Origin: Clarkia xantiana subsp. parviflora
Lineage: Eukaryota; Streptophyta; Magnoliopsida; Myrtales; Onagraceae
Assembly (NCBI GenBank): GCA_036873135.1
Contig: JAPTYO010000059.1
Span: 11,153,066 to 11,217,065, forward strand
Direction: 5' to 3'
Length of the DNA stretch: 64,000 bases
Positions 1-11,943 of this stretch are shown here, in pieces. Numbering within the stretch: the first letter of the stretch is position 1; the number at the start of each line of letters is the position of its first letter. Position numbers and translations under genes: made by a program. Below the pieces are notes generated by a model. The model was not told the DNA's origin, did not search any database, and saw only the letters and a list, made by a program, of their open reading frames with translations.

Positions 1-66
1 GTTAACAGAAGGCAAATGAGCTTATGAAGAATAAGGAATTCAACGTCACTAAAGGCTGAGACTCAC

Positions 67-936
67 CAACTTTTGGACCAGAGGCTTCATTGGTTTGATC
101 TAGATAAGCCTGTAAAACCAGTACAAAGCTATAGCTCTTCTCTTTAAAATAAACATTGAGAAATATCCAATTATAGACTAGATTCTAACTACAAAAAACA
201 ACATTCTGTAACGACAAAACCGCGCAATTCCAACACAGGGTACAGAGAGAATCTAAAAACTGATCAAGAAATTATAGCAAAGGAATTATGATCAGCTAAA
301 AAAGGGAAGCTTTGTTTGGCATATAGTGCATCAGACGCAGGATTACAATGGCTATATGACAAAGTCACTTAGTTGAAGGTATCTAATTCCTTTTTTTTTG
401 GGCCACCTATATTATGCCAGTCCAGTTTTTTTCTATAATTCGAACTACAATCACAGTTCACACGACAAACGTGCTGAGCACAATAGAAACTTGCAGCAGT
501 CGAACAGGAATCACAAAAGCGATCTACATTTCTACGTCTAATTTAACAACCCCATCCTAATCTTTGCGTCTACCGTAGTTAACTCAAAACTGATCACTCC
601 GAAAACCCGGGCGATTGGCGAACATAGTAACTTACTATACCCCTGAGCTAGGAAATAATGATTCATCTTCATTGGGCCAGCTGCTGCAACTTTACAGAAA
701 CAGTCCAATGCAAGGAACTGGAATGAAATGCTTGAGAGATTTTCATTTAAACCCAAATGACATGGAAAGATTACCAAATCTGGGTGGGAAAAGTAGTAGA
801 AACAAGAGATGCCGCCGGAAACCGCCGCGATTGCTCCGATAGGAATACGAAATCCTGAGGAAGTAGACTTTCCTTGGCCTCCATGGCAGAAGAGGGATGA
901 AGCTCTGCCGAATTTCCCGAAGAATGCTGCAGCCAT
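67..936 (-). CDS. CBR2-like: NADH-cytochrome b5 reductase-like gene, first two exons (partial)
   Basis: Two coding exons are visible on the minus strand: exon 1 at 936-775 (54 codons, starting MAAAFFGKFGR) and exon 2 at 109-67. The intron between them has a GT donor at 774-773 and an AG acceptor just before 109. Exon 2 reads AYLDQTNEASGPKV and ends in phase 1 at a GTGAGT donor. The order GAIAAVSGG, an aromatic stretch, then a Y-L-D-Q motif matches the N-terminus of the plant mitochondrial NADH-cytochrome b5 reductase-like family (Arabidopsis At5g20080), FAD enzymes that move electrons from NADH to a b5-type acceptor. The basic, serine-rich start followed by a hydrophobic segment fits a mitochondrial targeting and membrane-anchoring region. 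The FAD and NADH domains lie beyond position 1. An in-frame ATG at 1008 exists, but 936 matches the family start. Confidence 0.85.
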
Positions 937-1092
937 TTTTTGGAGGTCGGCTCCGTCTGTATTGGAAGTAGGAATCTCTGCAAGTAGAAGAAGATTGAAG
1001 TTATTCAATTAAGAATGGTGTGATACAAACTGTGAAACAACAGTGAAATTTATCTGGAAAGTGTTGTGTTGTAGTGCCCACTAAGGATAGAA

Positions 1093-1315
1093 TTTTCTAA
1101 CAAAAATAATCATTTTCAAACATGATCTATATTTTCCAATACAATTTCACTATTGCAGAGCTTCTAAAGAGAAATTTCACATCAAATTCACAGTTTGGAT
1201 CTTTACTCTTCAATTAACGAATAAGCTAAAATTAAAATAGTCTTTATACTGTTTTAGAAGCTTGTATTGGAAAATATAGATCATGTTTGAAAATGATTGT
1301 TTTTGTTAGGAAAAA
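1093..1315. repeat. Inverted repeat with ~50-bp arms
   Basis: The arm at about 1093-1144 is nearly the exact reverse complement of the arm at about 1263-1315, with one or two mismatches, separated by about 118 bases. The RNA would fold into a long hairpin. It lies just upstream of the reductase-like gene. It may be a small MITE or fold-back element; no target duplication was resolved. Confidence 0.7.
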
Positions 1316-1424
1316 TGTTTCAAAACTACTGTAAAAACATTTTATTTTAAATATATATTATATAAAATGAAGTGCATACTTTTCACAATATTACGAATAA
1401 TGTCTAATAATACTAATGTTATAA

Positions 1425-2400
1425 TTAGATTAACTGTTACTCCAACATTTTGACAATTTTTTAGTTTTGATCCAAAATCTTTATTTTTGCTTAGTTTTGA
1501 TGGATTTTTCTACTATGCTTTGGGAGCACCATGCTTTTGGTTTTTTTTAATACTATGGTGGACTTAATTGTAACATAACTAAAACTTTAAAAGTATGAAA
1601 AAGTATGAATTTTTTTTAACTACACCTAAGATGTGTATCATACTATTAATAATATCAATTTCCTTATGGGGTTCACCTTTAGGTCAATAGAAAAATAAAA
1701 AAATTAGTGGCAAAAGCATGGTGCTCCAAGAGCATTGTAGAAATGTCCATATGTATTTGACAACTTTGGTTTTTGGTTTATCCGTTAGTTGACCGTCAGT
1801 TTGACCGTTAAATAGTCATGTAACTTGCATATGCCTAGTCCCAAATTTTAATTTTATTCAGTTTAGTCCTCAAATTTATTATTCTAACTTTTTATTTTTG
1901 CAATTTAACTCTTAAACATTATCAATCGCACCATATGACTAAATTGACCTAATCATGGTCCGACATAGGCATGGGTCGGACCATGACTAGGTTAATTTAA
2001 CATTAGGGTCAAATTGACCCAATTAGACCGGACCATGACTAGGTTAATTTAACATTAGGGTCAAATTGACCCAATTAGACCTTAGGGCTAATTTGACCTA
2101 ACCAGTCTTACCGGTTATGTCAATTTAGTCCTACGTGCGATTATAATGTTGAATGGCTAAATTGCAAAAATAAAAAGTTAGGACAATAAATTTGAGAACT
2201 AAATTGAACAAAATGAAAATTTGGGGCTAGGCATGTGCAGGTCATGTAACTATTTAACGGTCAAACTGACAGTCAAGTAGCGGATAGACCAAAAGCCAAA
2301 AGTTGTACAACGTATGGTACTAAAACTAGGCAAAAATAAAAATGTTGTAACAATACCCAAAAGTTGTCAAAGAGGTTGGACCAAAAGATCTGTTAACCCT
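1425..2400. repeat. Fold-back repeat family, copy 1 (interrupted)
   Basis: The left arm (about 1425-1500 and 1750-1930) and right arm (about 2150-2400) are inverted copies of each other. Both contain the marker CGTTAAATAGTCA/T, a CAATTTAG-like stretch, and the shorter motif TTGACCGTTAAATAG. The centre holds tandem segments around GGACCATGACTAGG and AATTGACCCAATTAGACC. The same family recurs at 18825-19851 and as a fragment at 12300-12560. No ORF is present, so this is a non-autonomous element. The left arm is split by the MITE at 1501-1749. Confidence 0.7.
1501..1749. mobile_element. MITE with ~39-bp terminal inverted repeats, nested in the fold-back element
   Basis: The left end (1501-1539) and the reverse complement of the right end (1711-1749) agree over about 39 bases with a few mismatches, including the shared core GGAGCACCATGCTTTTG. 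The 170-base centre is AT-rich and non-coding. It interrupts the left arm of the surrounding fold-back repeat, so it inserted later. No clear target duplication was found, so the superfamily is not assigned. Confidence 0.7.
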
Positions 2401-3323
2401 TAAATTAAACCGGACCTCAAGATATCCTGAGCAATTGCAATAATCGGGTTAATTGATATTTGATTGTCGATTAACTGAATCTCAATAAATTCTCTACTTG
2501 TAAGATTCATATACTCTACTTGTAAGATTAATATAAGTTATTAAGTTTTAATTTTGATAGTTAAAATACTATTTAGTTACAATATCGAATGGATTGACAC
2601 AACTTAAGTAAGGAGAGATCCAATTTTAGTGACAAAAAGTATTAATTCCGTAATTTTAAAGTATGAAATGAAATGTAGAAATATACGTAGTCTATTTTAA
2701 AAAATATTACGTATTCCTTAAATTACAAAGCGGAACAACATTTCTAAGTAACAATGTGGAAATATAATGATGCTTTGTTATTTGGTAGGAATTATCAACA
2801 GACAACAAGTTCTGCTAACAGGACTAAATCAATAATCTTATGCAAAAGTAACAGCAGATCAAATACAGCAGCTAAAGTTTATTGTTGGCCAAAGAAGAGC
2901 TAAAACTTACAATACAAATACAAGTACGAATTACACTACCGAGCAAAAACAAAAACAAAAGTAGGAATTACAATGACTCACAAATCAAATGAGACTGACA
3001 ATCCATCCTCACTTGCTAATGAACAACCTCCTTTGAGTTTATGTGTCACCTTTATTTGCCCCTGTAATCTTAAATTCTGCACTTTACATTTTGAAATTAT
3101 ATAAAGGACAGAGCAACCAACAAAACTAGAACATACAATGCAGTAGTAACCATCATTACCGCAAAGTCAGGAAAATCTTGCTTTCTCCACCACTGAAACC
3201 CAATTGCTCTCACAAACATAACAGCATTTCCAACAACATCATCTCAGTGGAGCTGAAACTAGATCCGACTGAGACAAGAAGAAAACTTCAGGGATCAAAT
3301 CAAGAACAACATCGCCAGATTTG
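2401..3323. other. AT-rich intergenic spacer and probable 3' UTR of the Nudix gene
   Basis: No coding signal beyond short chance ORFs is seen here. The part next to 3324 follows the Nudix stop codon on the minus strand and probably includes its 3' UTR; several AT-rich stretches could serve for polyadenylation. Confidence 0.4.
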
Positions 3324-5478
3324 TTACAAGTTGGAGAATGAACTTGTTGGAAACTTGAGCTGAGTCTGGACTCCATTGACAGCTGAACCGGAATCTGCCC
3401 ACGAAGAAATGAGGTGGTGGGCAATTGCGTAAGGTCCAGGGAAGAACATGGGTGCGAGCTCTCCACTCTCGACGTTGAAGTCAGCAGAGAGGCTTTGGCT
3501 CTTTTGAACTCCCCTACACATTTGAGTCACCTTGGCAGATGCTGTCCTCTGTGCTTTCTTGTATTCAGCCACCATCAGTGCCTTCTTCACATCTTCTCTG
3601 CTGTGCCATTGCGCATCTGCAAATACCGATTCATTCTCAGTTGATAATGTATGTCACAAAGATTACTAATTTTGAGTATAACAAGTACCTTCTAACTCTT
3701 CCTTATCCACATTTATTTCTCTTGATTTTGCAAAGGCGTAGAATCCAACCATGAGTTGGCAAGGCATGCTACTCGGTCCAACTGGGAAGACATTACATTA
3801 TGATGAATTCTTTTAAGTCAATGGAAATGCATTGAAGAACATGTAAAGCCAATGGTTAAAACATGATATGGAAATAGTACCAGGCCATGGCTGAGAGCTG
3901 TGGTAGACAACCTCTCCCACTTCAATTCCGGTCTCTTCCCATGTTTCCCTTTTCACCGCCTCTTCCAAGCTCTCTCCAGGCTGTTGTTATACACACACAG
4001 AAAATAACAAATTGAAACAAGCCTAGCTAGATTATAGAAGATAGTTCCAAGCTTAAATGCTAAAACAAGAGGTGTGTACCTCGATGAAACCGGCCAAGCA
4101 ACTCCACATTCGGGGCACAAACCTTGACTGTCTGCTTAGAAGTACACAATCATTTTCTCTATCAATGACCAACATGATCACGACCTGTAGATTTTTAAGA
4201 ATATTAGTGCGTGAATCTGATCCCCCTGCTGAGCCTTTTAATAGAGACAAGATGTACTATATTTTTAACGTGATACCGGGTCAATCCTAGGATAAACTCT
4301 CTTTTTGCACATGTCGTTTATACACTGCTTCCTTCTCCCAGCTTCCATTGGAACCGTTTTCTCTCCACAGTTTCCACAAAAGCGTGAAGTACTATGCCAC
4401 TCTAGCAACGCTCGGGCCTAATGAAATGGTAAAGAGCCAAAGTTAAAAGCCAAAATATGTATATGGTTCAGCACACTATAAGTTCTTTAAGTAATCCAGA
4501 ACCTATACGGATCTGTAAGCAAGACCGTTTTACCATTTGAAACCGATGAAACTATGCAATATTAGTTGTCTTATTGAGGTGAAACTAGAAGCATCTGAAA
4601 CATATCTCAATCTATGCAGTTTGAAACCATTATCCAGTTAACATTACTAAACTGATATAAAACCATATATTCTAGAAGTAACCATTCATTTAAATATACA
4701 TGTAACACTTTAACACGGAGATCATAGGTTATCCAAGATCATGGCATGGCAGGGATCACATAGTAGATCTCTATTCACAACAGTGATTCGGATTCATTAA
4801 TGTCAGATAGATGATATAATTTAAACAAACGGTCCCAGAGCAACAAGAACTTACATGACCAGCAATGGCCAATTCAGCCATAGTTCTTTCATCATCCCAA
4901 TCAGTAGCCACCATCAATGTTCTTAGCTCAATAAAACATAACCGCCTACCCCCCAAATCACGCACCAAACCATCTTCCCCAGAAAAATCAATCGCCCAAT
5001 AAACCTCACCCTCCTCAGAACTGGATCCCAGATAAATAAACAGCTCCCCATTCAGCTCAATTCCATGATTACCCAAAATTTCCTGACAATCGCCCAAACT
5101 GATCCAACCCAGATGCCACTTAGGTTCTGAATCATCGTCTTCGCTTCCCAATGAACTAGCCAAAGGCCTGCCCTTTCGGAAGGGCAATACCTTAAAATTG
5201 GGGTGAGCAGTGATCTGGGTGTGGGAATGCTTCTCTAAGAGTCGGGTCTTGAGGGTGTCTAATGCAGAGTTTGGGGAAAATGGGTCGGCTGCTTTTGGGG
5301 TCTTGGGTCGTATTCGATTGCCAGCAAAGGCGTGGGCGTTTACGGACATGGTTGCGGTGGCTGTCGGGAAGACACAGGAAGAAGGGCAAACCTTGCTCCG
5401 GTAGAGAGGATGCGGCTTAAGGAGGAGGAAGACGATGTTTTTAGAGAGGGAAGTGGAAGCAGAGAGGAAACAGACCAT
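3324..5478 (-). CDS. NUDT19: Nudix hydrolase 19-like, chloroplast/peroxisome type
   Basis: Six exons join in frame: 5478-4855, 4417-4277, 4184-4080, 3980-3881, 3781-3689 and 3616-3324. They total 1356 nt, or 451 residues plus stop, with GT-AG borders throughout. Exon 2 carries a zinc ribbon (F-C-G-N-C-G, then C-I-N-D-M-C). Exons 3-4 carry the Nudix box: [13 protein letters not shown], then R-E-T-W-E-E-T-G-I. The zinc ribbon, the Nudix box and the C-terminal [10 protein letters not shown] motif match plant NUDX19/NudC-type NAD(P)H pyrophosphatases, which cleave NAD(P)H to nicotinamide mononucleotide plus AMP. The first ~43 residues before an internal [10 protein letters not shown] are serine- and leucine-rich, like a transit peptide, so M44 is an alternative start. 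The protein ends S-N-L, a weak peroxisomal signal candidate. Synteny with the reductase-like gene supports the call. Confidence 0.94.
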
Positions 5479-5714
5479 GACTGAGGAAATTCCTCCGTCG
5501 GTGATTGGTTGAATTTATGGCGGAAAAATATTTGGCGGTGACGAAGACACGTCGATATGGTGACACCTGTCGACTGCTGAGAGATTTAGGACAAAATTAT
5601 ACCATTTTTGAAGTTAAGGATTAAACTATAAATAACTTTTTTTTTTTTTTGTTTAATTTCCACGTCATTGAACCAATTCCATTGCCTACATGGCCGAAAG
5701 CCTTTGTATAAATA
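5479..5714. promoter_or_regulatory. Divergent promoter region with TATA box at 5707-5714
   Basis: Only about 230 bases separate the Nudix start codon (minus strand) from a TATAAATA box at 5707-5714 that points the other way. CT-rich sequence follows the box, as in many plant leaders. The rightward transcript probably belonged to the DUF1644 gene whose coding remnant starts at 11944. No start-site data are available, so the sharing of this region is inferred. Confidence 0.45.
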
Positions 5715-5739
5715 TACCTACCCTCAGTCCCTCACTCTC

Positions 5740-6826
5740 TCTCTCATTGTTTGTTTGTTCGAAATTCTTTCAATCTGCCGCTGCTAGCTGAAGGAGGAGC
5801 CCTAGAAGTCCATATTTTGGGAGAATCTTGAATATTCAGATTTATTCTTCGTCGGCGTTCTTCTGGTAATATTCTAATAGAATAGATATGTCGGTCCACC
5901 TTCAGGTCTTCTGAACTCCGGATGTTTATGATCAATATTTTTCTATTATGATGATCAAGATTTTTCTTGAGGCTTCAATATCTGCTATCATTCCTCGTGC
6001 TCGAGCATCAATCTGGTCGAAGTTGTCTTGTAGTGGAAATTTTGGCTTAGGGTTGACAAGTTTGGACTTTCGAGTTGTTTTGGACCTTTTGGTTGTAGGA
6101 TGAGATTACGTGTAGGAGCTCTGGTATTTGGCCATTGCATGTTTTAAAGACGGATTGCAGTTGTAAACACGACCCAGATTTTTGCGCGCGCGTGATTTAC
6201 TACCGCAAATTGGAACTTATTGAACAGTTACTACTAACTAGGCTCAACATGCTCTTGTTTGTTCCTTGTCTTCTTTTCGGTATGATGCTAACTTGTGTTC
6301 CAGCAATAGTCATTAGTGGGTGGAAGTTTGGTTGGAGTTAGGGGACTGGAAACAAATTTTTGGTCTTCCAATTCTGGTTGCTTCAGCCTTCAAACTTTAA
6401 ACATGCTTTCAAATACTTTTGGTTTGTTTTGTTGCAAGATCACCCATGGATGTGAACTCAGTTAAGCTCTTGCACCCTAATTTCGTTGAGCTTGTGCTGT
6501 ACTCCATTAGATTTATTGCTCGTAATGCTGAGACATGTATTTGTACATAGAACGTACTATGTTTACAAGTGCTTGGAGACTGGGCGTAGCATTACTTGTG
6601 AGTAAATTTGGTGAGAGCTTATTGATGCAGTACATTATTATCCTTAGATTAGTGTATTCTTTTTGTTAAAAAAATTGCAAGTTTTCATAACAAAAATGCT
6701 TGCTTTTTGTGTGTCGATGATTGATTTGATGTTATGGTGCCTTGTCCCCATTTTGGATTTTTAATAAATTGCTCTTGAGAAGCAGCAAGACGAGCTACAC
6801 TGACATTCTTAATTGCTGGATATTTA
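5740..6826 (+). other. Probable 5' leader exon and intron start of the DUF1644 gene
   Basis: After the TATA box there is a CT-rich leader without a long ORF. A possible splice donor (CTG|GTAATA) lies near 5866, followed by T-rich intron-like sequence up to the Copia element at 6827. Sequence beyond the element (11799-11943) continues as intron-like DNA and reaches an ATG at 11944. The Copia element therefore appears to sit inside a 5'-leader intron. The exon limits are inferred. Confidence 0.4.
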
Positions 6827-7188
6827 TGTAAATATTTGGGAGTGGTAATCAAAAGAACTCACAGTATAATCAAAATAAAAACTACGAAGAAAACCTCAAG
6901 GAATATGTAAAGGCTGTGATACTTCTTTATTATGCTGTGAAAATCAAAAGCTTAAATACAGCCAAAAATCCAACAGAAATCATCCCACTACTCAACTAAA
7001 TAATTACTGCTCCACAAATCAGCAATAAATTAGCAAACAATCTGCAAAACGTGCAGAAACAACTAACAGATAAATAAGAAAGTGAACCGGTCTGGATTAA
7101 GTGAACCGGTATGATGATAGCGGTCCGACCGGCTTTCAAAACGCAGCAGCAACATTGGGCCTTCGTCTTCTTCTTCTAATCCTCTTCA
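6827..7188 (-). repeat. Copia 3' LTR
   Basis: The 362-bp LTR begins TG and ends CA, and nearly matches 11432-11793. It contains two copies of a GTGAACCGGT motif. The purine tract sits just inside the element. Confidence 0.93.
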
Positions 7189-7224
7189 ATCCCTCCCTTA
7201 ATCTATACACTTGCTAGTGTTAGA

Positions 7225-10200
7225 TTAAAGTATGTTGCAAACGCCTAATCTTCTACGAAGATACTCAAAAGACGAAGTTTTCACACCTTTGGTGAGAATG
7301 TCTGCAATCTGTTCTTCACTCTTGCAGAAATCAAGCTCAACTTCTCCGTTCTTCACCAAATCCCTTAAGAAGAAATATTTGACAACAGTATGTTTGCTGC
7401 GTCCATAAAACACTGGATTTCTTGACAGCTTGATCGTTGAATCATTATCACACCAGATCCTTGTTGCGTTCTTTTGATTCTCCTTTAAGTCTTCTAGGAT
7501 TCTTCTCACCCATAGAGTTTGACAAGCACATGAAGTGGCTACCACAAACTCTGCCTCAGTGCTGGAAAGTGTCACGATGGGTTGCTTCTTCGAGGACCAT
7601 GACACTACAGCTTCACTCATCATTAGAGCAAACCCAGAGGTGCTCCTTCGATCATTAAGATCTCCTGCAAAATCACTGTCAGTATAACCAAATAACTCAG
7701 AATTAGAACTCTTCTTGTACAAGAGACCATAATCTTTAGTTCCTTGCAGGTATCTCATTACTCTTTTGACAGCATGGAGATGAGCTTCAGTTGGTTTCTC
7801 CATAAACCTAGACACCAGGCTAACTGCAAATTGAATATCTGGCCTTGTAGCTGTCAAATACATCAGACTACCTATGAGTTGTTTATAGAAGGTTTTATCA
7901 ACCTCTTTACCTGCTCCTTCTTTGGTGAGCTTAAGTCCCACTTCAACAGGTGTGCTTACAGAATTGCAATTCTGAAGCTTAAACATCTTAAGCACATCCC
8001 TAACATACTTCTTCTGACACACACTAACCCCACTAGCCCCCTGTTTGATTTCAAGCCCTAAGAAATAGTGTAACTTACCTAAATCTGACATTTCAAATTC
8101 CTTCATCATCAGTTCTTTGAATTCTAAATGCATTTTAGGACAGTTACCTGTGTAAATAAGGTCATCAACATACACACAAACAACTAAGAAACTGCTGTTT
8201 CTAGTTTTAATAAACAATGTGTGTTCATAAGGGCTCTTTTCAAAACCTTCTCTCAGTAGATAAGATTCTAACCTACTGTACCAAGCTCTAGGGGCTTGTT
8301 TTAATCCATAAAGGGCTTTATTCAGTTTATAAACTAGATTTTCTTTCCCTTTGATCTCAAAACCTGGTGGTTGATCTACAAAGACCTCCTCTTCTAACTT
8401 ACCATGGAGAAAAGCAGACTTAACATCTAACTGATAGAGAACCCAACCATGCTGAGCTGCTAAGGCTAGAATAATCCTAATTGTATCTAACCTTGCTACT
8501 GGGGCAAATACCTCAGTATAATCTATCCCATAAGCTTGTTTATAGCCTTTAGCTACTAATCTAGCTTTATACTTATCTACTTCTCCATTTTCTTTTAGTT
8601 TAGTCTTAAACACCCACTTGACACCTATGGTTTCATGACCCTTAGGTAGACTAACTAATTTCCAGGTTTGATTTCTTTCTATTGAGTCAATTTCTACTTG
8701 CATGGCTCTCCTCCATTTATCATTTTTGCTAGCTGACTCATAAATAAGGGGATCACAATCAGAAAATAGACAGAAATGAGCTATAAAATCAGGATCATTT
8801 CTTCTATGTTCAACACCACTAACCTCATAATCATCGAAGTATCTGGGCTTCTTGATTGGTCTGGGATTGCTGTGCCATTCCTCTTCAGGTTCAGGGTCAT
8901 TACCAACTGCTGTTGGCGAACCCTCATAGTCTACCAGCTCTTCTTCTTCTTCTTCTTCTCTTTCTTGCTGGTGGTTTTCTTGAGCTTGCTGCTCATCTTC
9001 TATTTGAAGTTGGTTTCCTCCTCCTGCATTTTCTTCATCTCTTTCTTCATCAGATCCAACTGGGAGATCATCTTCTCCTCCAACTTCTTCTCCTTCAACA
9101 ATTAGGGGCTCTCTTCTACCTGTGACCCCTCCCCAATCCCAGGACTTGTCTTCTGCAAACTTGACATTCCTGCTTATAATGACTTTTCTAGATATGGGGT
9201 TATAGAGCTTATATGCTTTTGAAACATCACTAAGCCCTAAAAACACACATTTGAGAGATTTATCTTCTATTTTTCTCCTATTCTCATCAGGTATCTTAGC
9301 ATAAGAAATACAACCAAATACCTTTAAATGACTTACTGAGGGTTTCAAACCTGTCCAAGCTTCTTGGGGAGTCACATCTCGAACAGCAAATGTGGGGCAC
9401 CTATTGAGCACATGAAAGCTCCAAATTACTGCCTCAGGCCAGAACTTCTTAGGTACACTGCGTGTATTAAGAATGCTCCTAACCATATTCATGACAGTCT
9501 TGTTCTTTCTTTCAGCAACTCCGTTTTGCTGTGGAGTGAAAGGAGCTGTCCTCTGAATCTCAATTCCATTGTCTTTGAGATAATCTTCAAACTCGTTTGA
9601 GCAAAACTCTCCCCCTCTGTCAGTCCTAAGACACTTGATTTGATATCCTGAGCTTTTCTCTACAGCAGCTTTAAAAACTCTAAAGATTCTAAATGCTTCA
9701 GATTTTTCACTCAGAATTGAAACCCATCCTTTTCTAGTAAAATCATCAATAAATGTGATAAAATACTTCTTACCCCATTTGAAGCTGGAAAGATAGGTCC
9801 ACATAAATCTGAATGAACCAACTGCAGTGGTTTTGTGGCCCTCCAAGCTTTGTCTTTTGGAAATTCACTCTTCTCATGCTTCCCAAGAACACATCCTTCA
9901 CATAGCTCATGTTGAATCTTGATTTGAGGAAGCCCTTCCACCATTCCTATCTTGTGGAGAGTGTTGAGTCCCTTGTAGTTCAGATGACCATATCTCAAAT
10001 GCCACAACTTTGCCTCTTCGTCTCTCTTCTCCTCGGCTGCTAGACTAATCTCAAGAGATTTGATCTCTAGAGGGAATAGTCTATTCTGGTTCATATGAAT
10101 CTCAAGGATCGATCCCTTCTTCTCTTCATGGATCTGGCACTTGTCTTTCCCAAATAAAATTGATTAACCCTTCTGCATGAGCTGTCCTACACTCAGAAGA

Positions 10201-11387
10201 TTAGTTTTTAAATTTGGAACAAACAAAACATTAGATATGGTCTCAACAAAACCATTTAATGATTTCAATCTAATGTCTCCTCTTCCTTTGACTTGAGTTG
10301 ATGAGTTGTCTCCAAAAGCTACACTTGACTTGTAGCCCTCATCAAGTCGTACAAATGCCTCCTTGGTTCCACACATGTGGTTACTGCAGCCAGTATCAAG
10401 AAACCAAACATCTGCTGATGTTTGATTTTGATTCTTCTCGATGGCCATGTAGAGAACTTCACCTTCAGCAATCTCTGCATAATTAGACTTCTCTTGTCTA
10501 TCTTCTGGTAATTTTGCCCAGCAATCTGCCTTATAGTGCCCAAACTTGTGGCATCTGAAACACTCAACTTCAGCCTTGTTGAAACTTCTTCTTCCTCTGC
10601 CTCGTTGATAACCACCACCCCTTGCATGAGAGCTGTTGCTCCCTCTTTCTTTGTGGTCATCTTCATCAGTGCCTCTGTAGGTTCCTCTTCCATAGCCTCT
10701 TCCATGACTTTTCTTGCCACGGAAGTGATTCCTTCCTCTGAAATTTGATCCTTCAAAACTATGCACTGATTTGAGAGCCTGTTCTTCTCTATTTGCACTG
10801 CTGTGCATTTTCTGCTCATGAACAATCAGAGAGCTTTGTAGCTCGTCAAAGGTTAGTGTATCTATATCCTTTGATTCTTCGATAGCACAAACAATATACT
10901 CAAATCTATGGCTTAAGGACCTTAATATTTTCTCAACTATCTCAGTATCAGTCATAGGCTTACCATAAAACCTCATCTTGTTGCAGATTTCTAAAACCTT
11001 AGTGCAGTAGACTGATACTTTGTCTCCTTCCTTCATCTGTAGTAGCTCAAACTCCTTCCTGAGAGCCTGCAGGTGTGCCTTCTTCACTCGTGCAGTTCCG
11101 GTTCCCTTCTTCTTCATTGAGTCCCATATATCTTTGGAGGAGTCTTTGCAAAGAATTCCTTCCAAAGTTACCCAATCAATTGACTGGAAGAGTATGTTCT
11201 TCGCCTTCATGTCTGTTTGTTTCCTGGCCTTGTATGCTGCTGCATCTGGCCCTTCTTCTCCAATACCATTCTCCACCACGTCCCAGTACTCCTTTGCTCT
11301 GAGCAGATTTTCCATCACCAAGCTCCAATAATCGTAATTGCCTTCGTATTTGGGTATTGCTAACCCGGTGAAAACAGGCTCAGACAT
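7225..11387 (-). pseudogene. Copia gag-pol polyprotein, broken by one stop and one frameshift
   Basis: The reading frame starts at 11387 with a gag domain. A CCHC zinc knuckle follows at residues ~276-289 (C-F-R-C-H...H-Y-K-A-D-C), then the protease D-T-G at residues 331-333. A TAA stop at 10166-10164 breaks the frame, which continues unchanged down to about 9711 with the integrase zinc finger (H-L-R-Y-G-H and C-E-G-C). Near 9785, at a G-run, the coding sense moves to another frame, open at 9846-7225 for 873 codons. That part holds the integrase core ([15 protein letters not shown]), RT (Y-V-D-D-L) and RNase H (S-S-T-E-A-E-F). The intact RT-RNase H part shows the damage is recent. This copy is not expected to make a full polyprotein. 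Confidence 0.9.
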
Positions 11388-11431
11388 GATTAATCGAGGT
11401 TGGACCTTGAACCTTAGGCTCTGATACCAAT

Positions 11432-11793
11432 TGTAAATATTTGGGAGTGGTAATCAAAAGAACTCACAGTATAATCAAAATAAAAACTACGAAGAAAACC
11501 TCAAGGAATATGTAAAGGCTGTGATACTTCTTTATTATGCTGTGAAAATCAAAAGCTTAAATACAGCCAAAAATCCAACGGAAATCATCCCACTACTCAA
11601 CTAAATAATTACTGCTCCACAAATCAGCAATAAATCAGCAAACAATCTGCAAAACGTGCAGAAACAACTAACAGATAAATAAGAAAGTGAACCGGTCTGG
11701 ATTAAGTGAACCGGTATGATGATAGCGGTCCGACCGGCTTTCAAAACGCAGCAGCAGCATTGGGCCTTCGTCTTCTTCTTCTAATCCTCTTCA
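11432..11793 (-). repeat. Copia 5' LTR
   Basis: The 362-bp partner of 6827-7188 has three visible substitutions between the copies. The tRNA-iMet-type primer-binding site lies directly to its left, on the minus strand. Confidence 0.93.
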
Positions 11794-11943
11794 ATTTAAT
11801 ATTTTCATAATGGAGATTTTGTTTTTGTCTCCCTCTGAACTGAATGATGTATCATGTCTAACACATGAGTAAGAATTTAATGTATAGTCATTGAAACTGC
11901 AAGTCTGTCTGATTGTTTTCCCTGTCTACGTAGTAAACTGAGA

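Larger units (their letters stand above)
6827..11793 (-). mobile_element. Ty1/Copia LTR retrotransposon, complete, with target duplication
   Basis: Two 362-bp LTRs, 6827-7188 and 11432-11793, begin TGTAAATATT and end CTTCA. They differ by three substitutions that I can see. The 5-bp target duplication ATTTA lies at 6822-6826 and 11794-11798. The element reads on the minus strand. Next to the 11432 LTR is a primer-binding site with TGGTATCAGAGC, the usual match to initiator-Met tRNA. Next to the 7188 end is a purine tract (AAGGGAGGGA). The domain order gag, protease, integrase, RT, RNase H is that of Copia. The near-identical LTRs mean a recent insertion, but the polyprotein carries one stop and one frameshift. 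Confidence 0.95.

Noticed and set aside
5930..6060. Possible C/D-box snoRNA (ATGATGA near 5948)
   Set aside because: No convincing D box or terminal stem at the expected spacing.
8776..9125. Plus-strand ORFs with long Phe/Leu runs
   Set aside because: They are shadows of the Glu-rich linker of the Copia polyprotein on the other strand.
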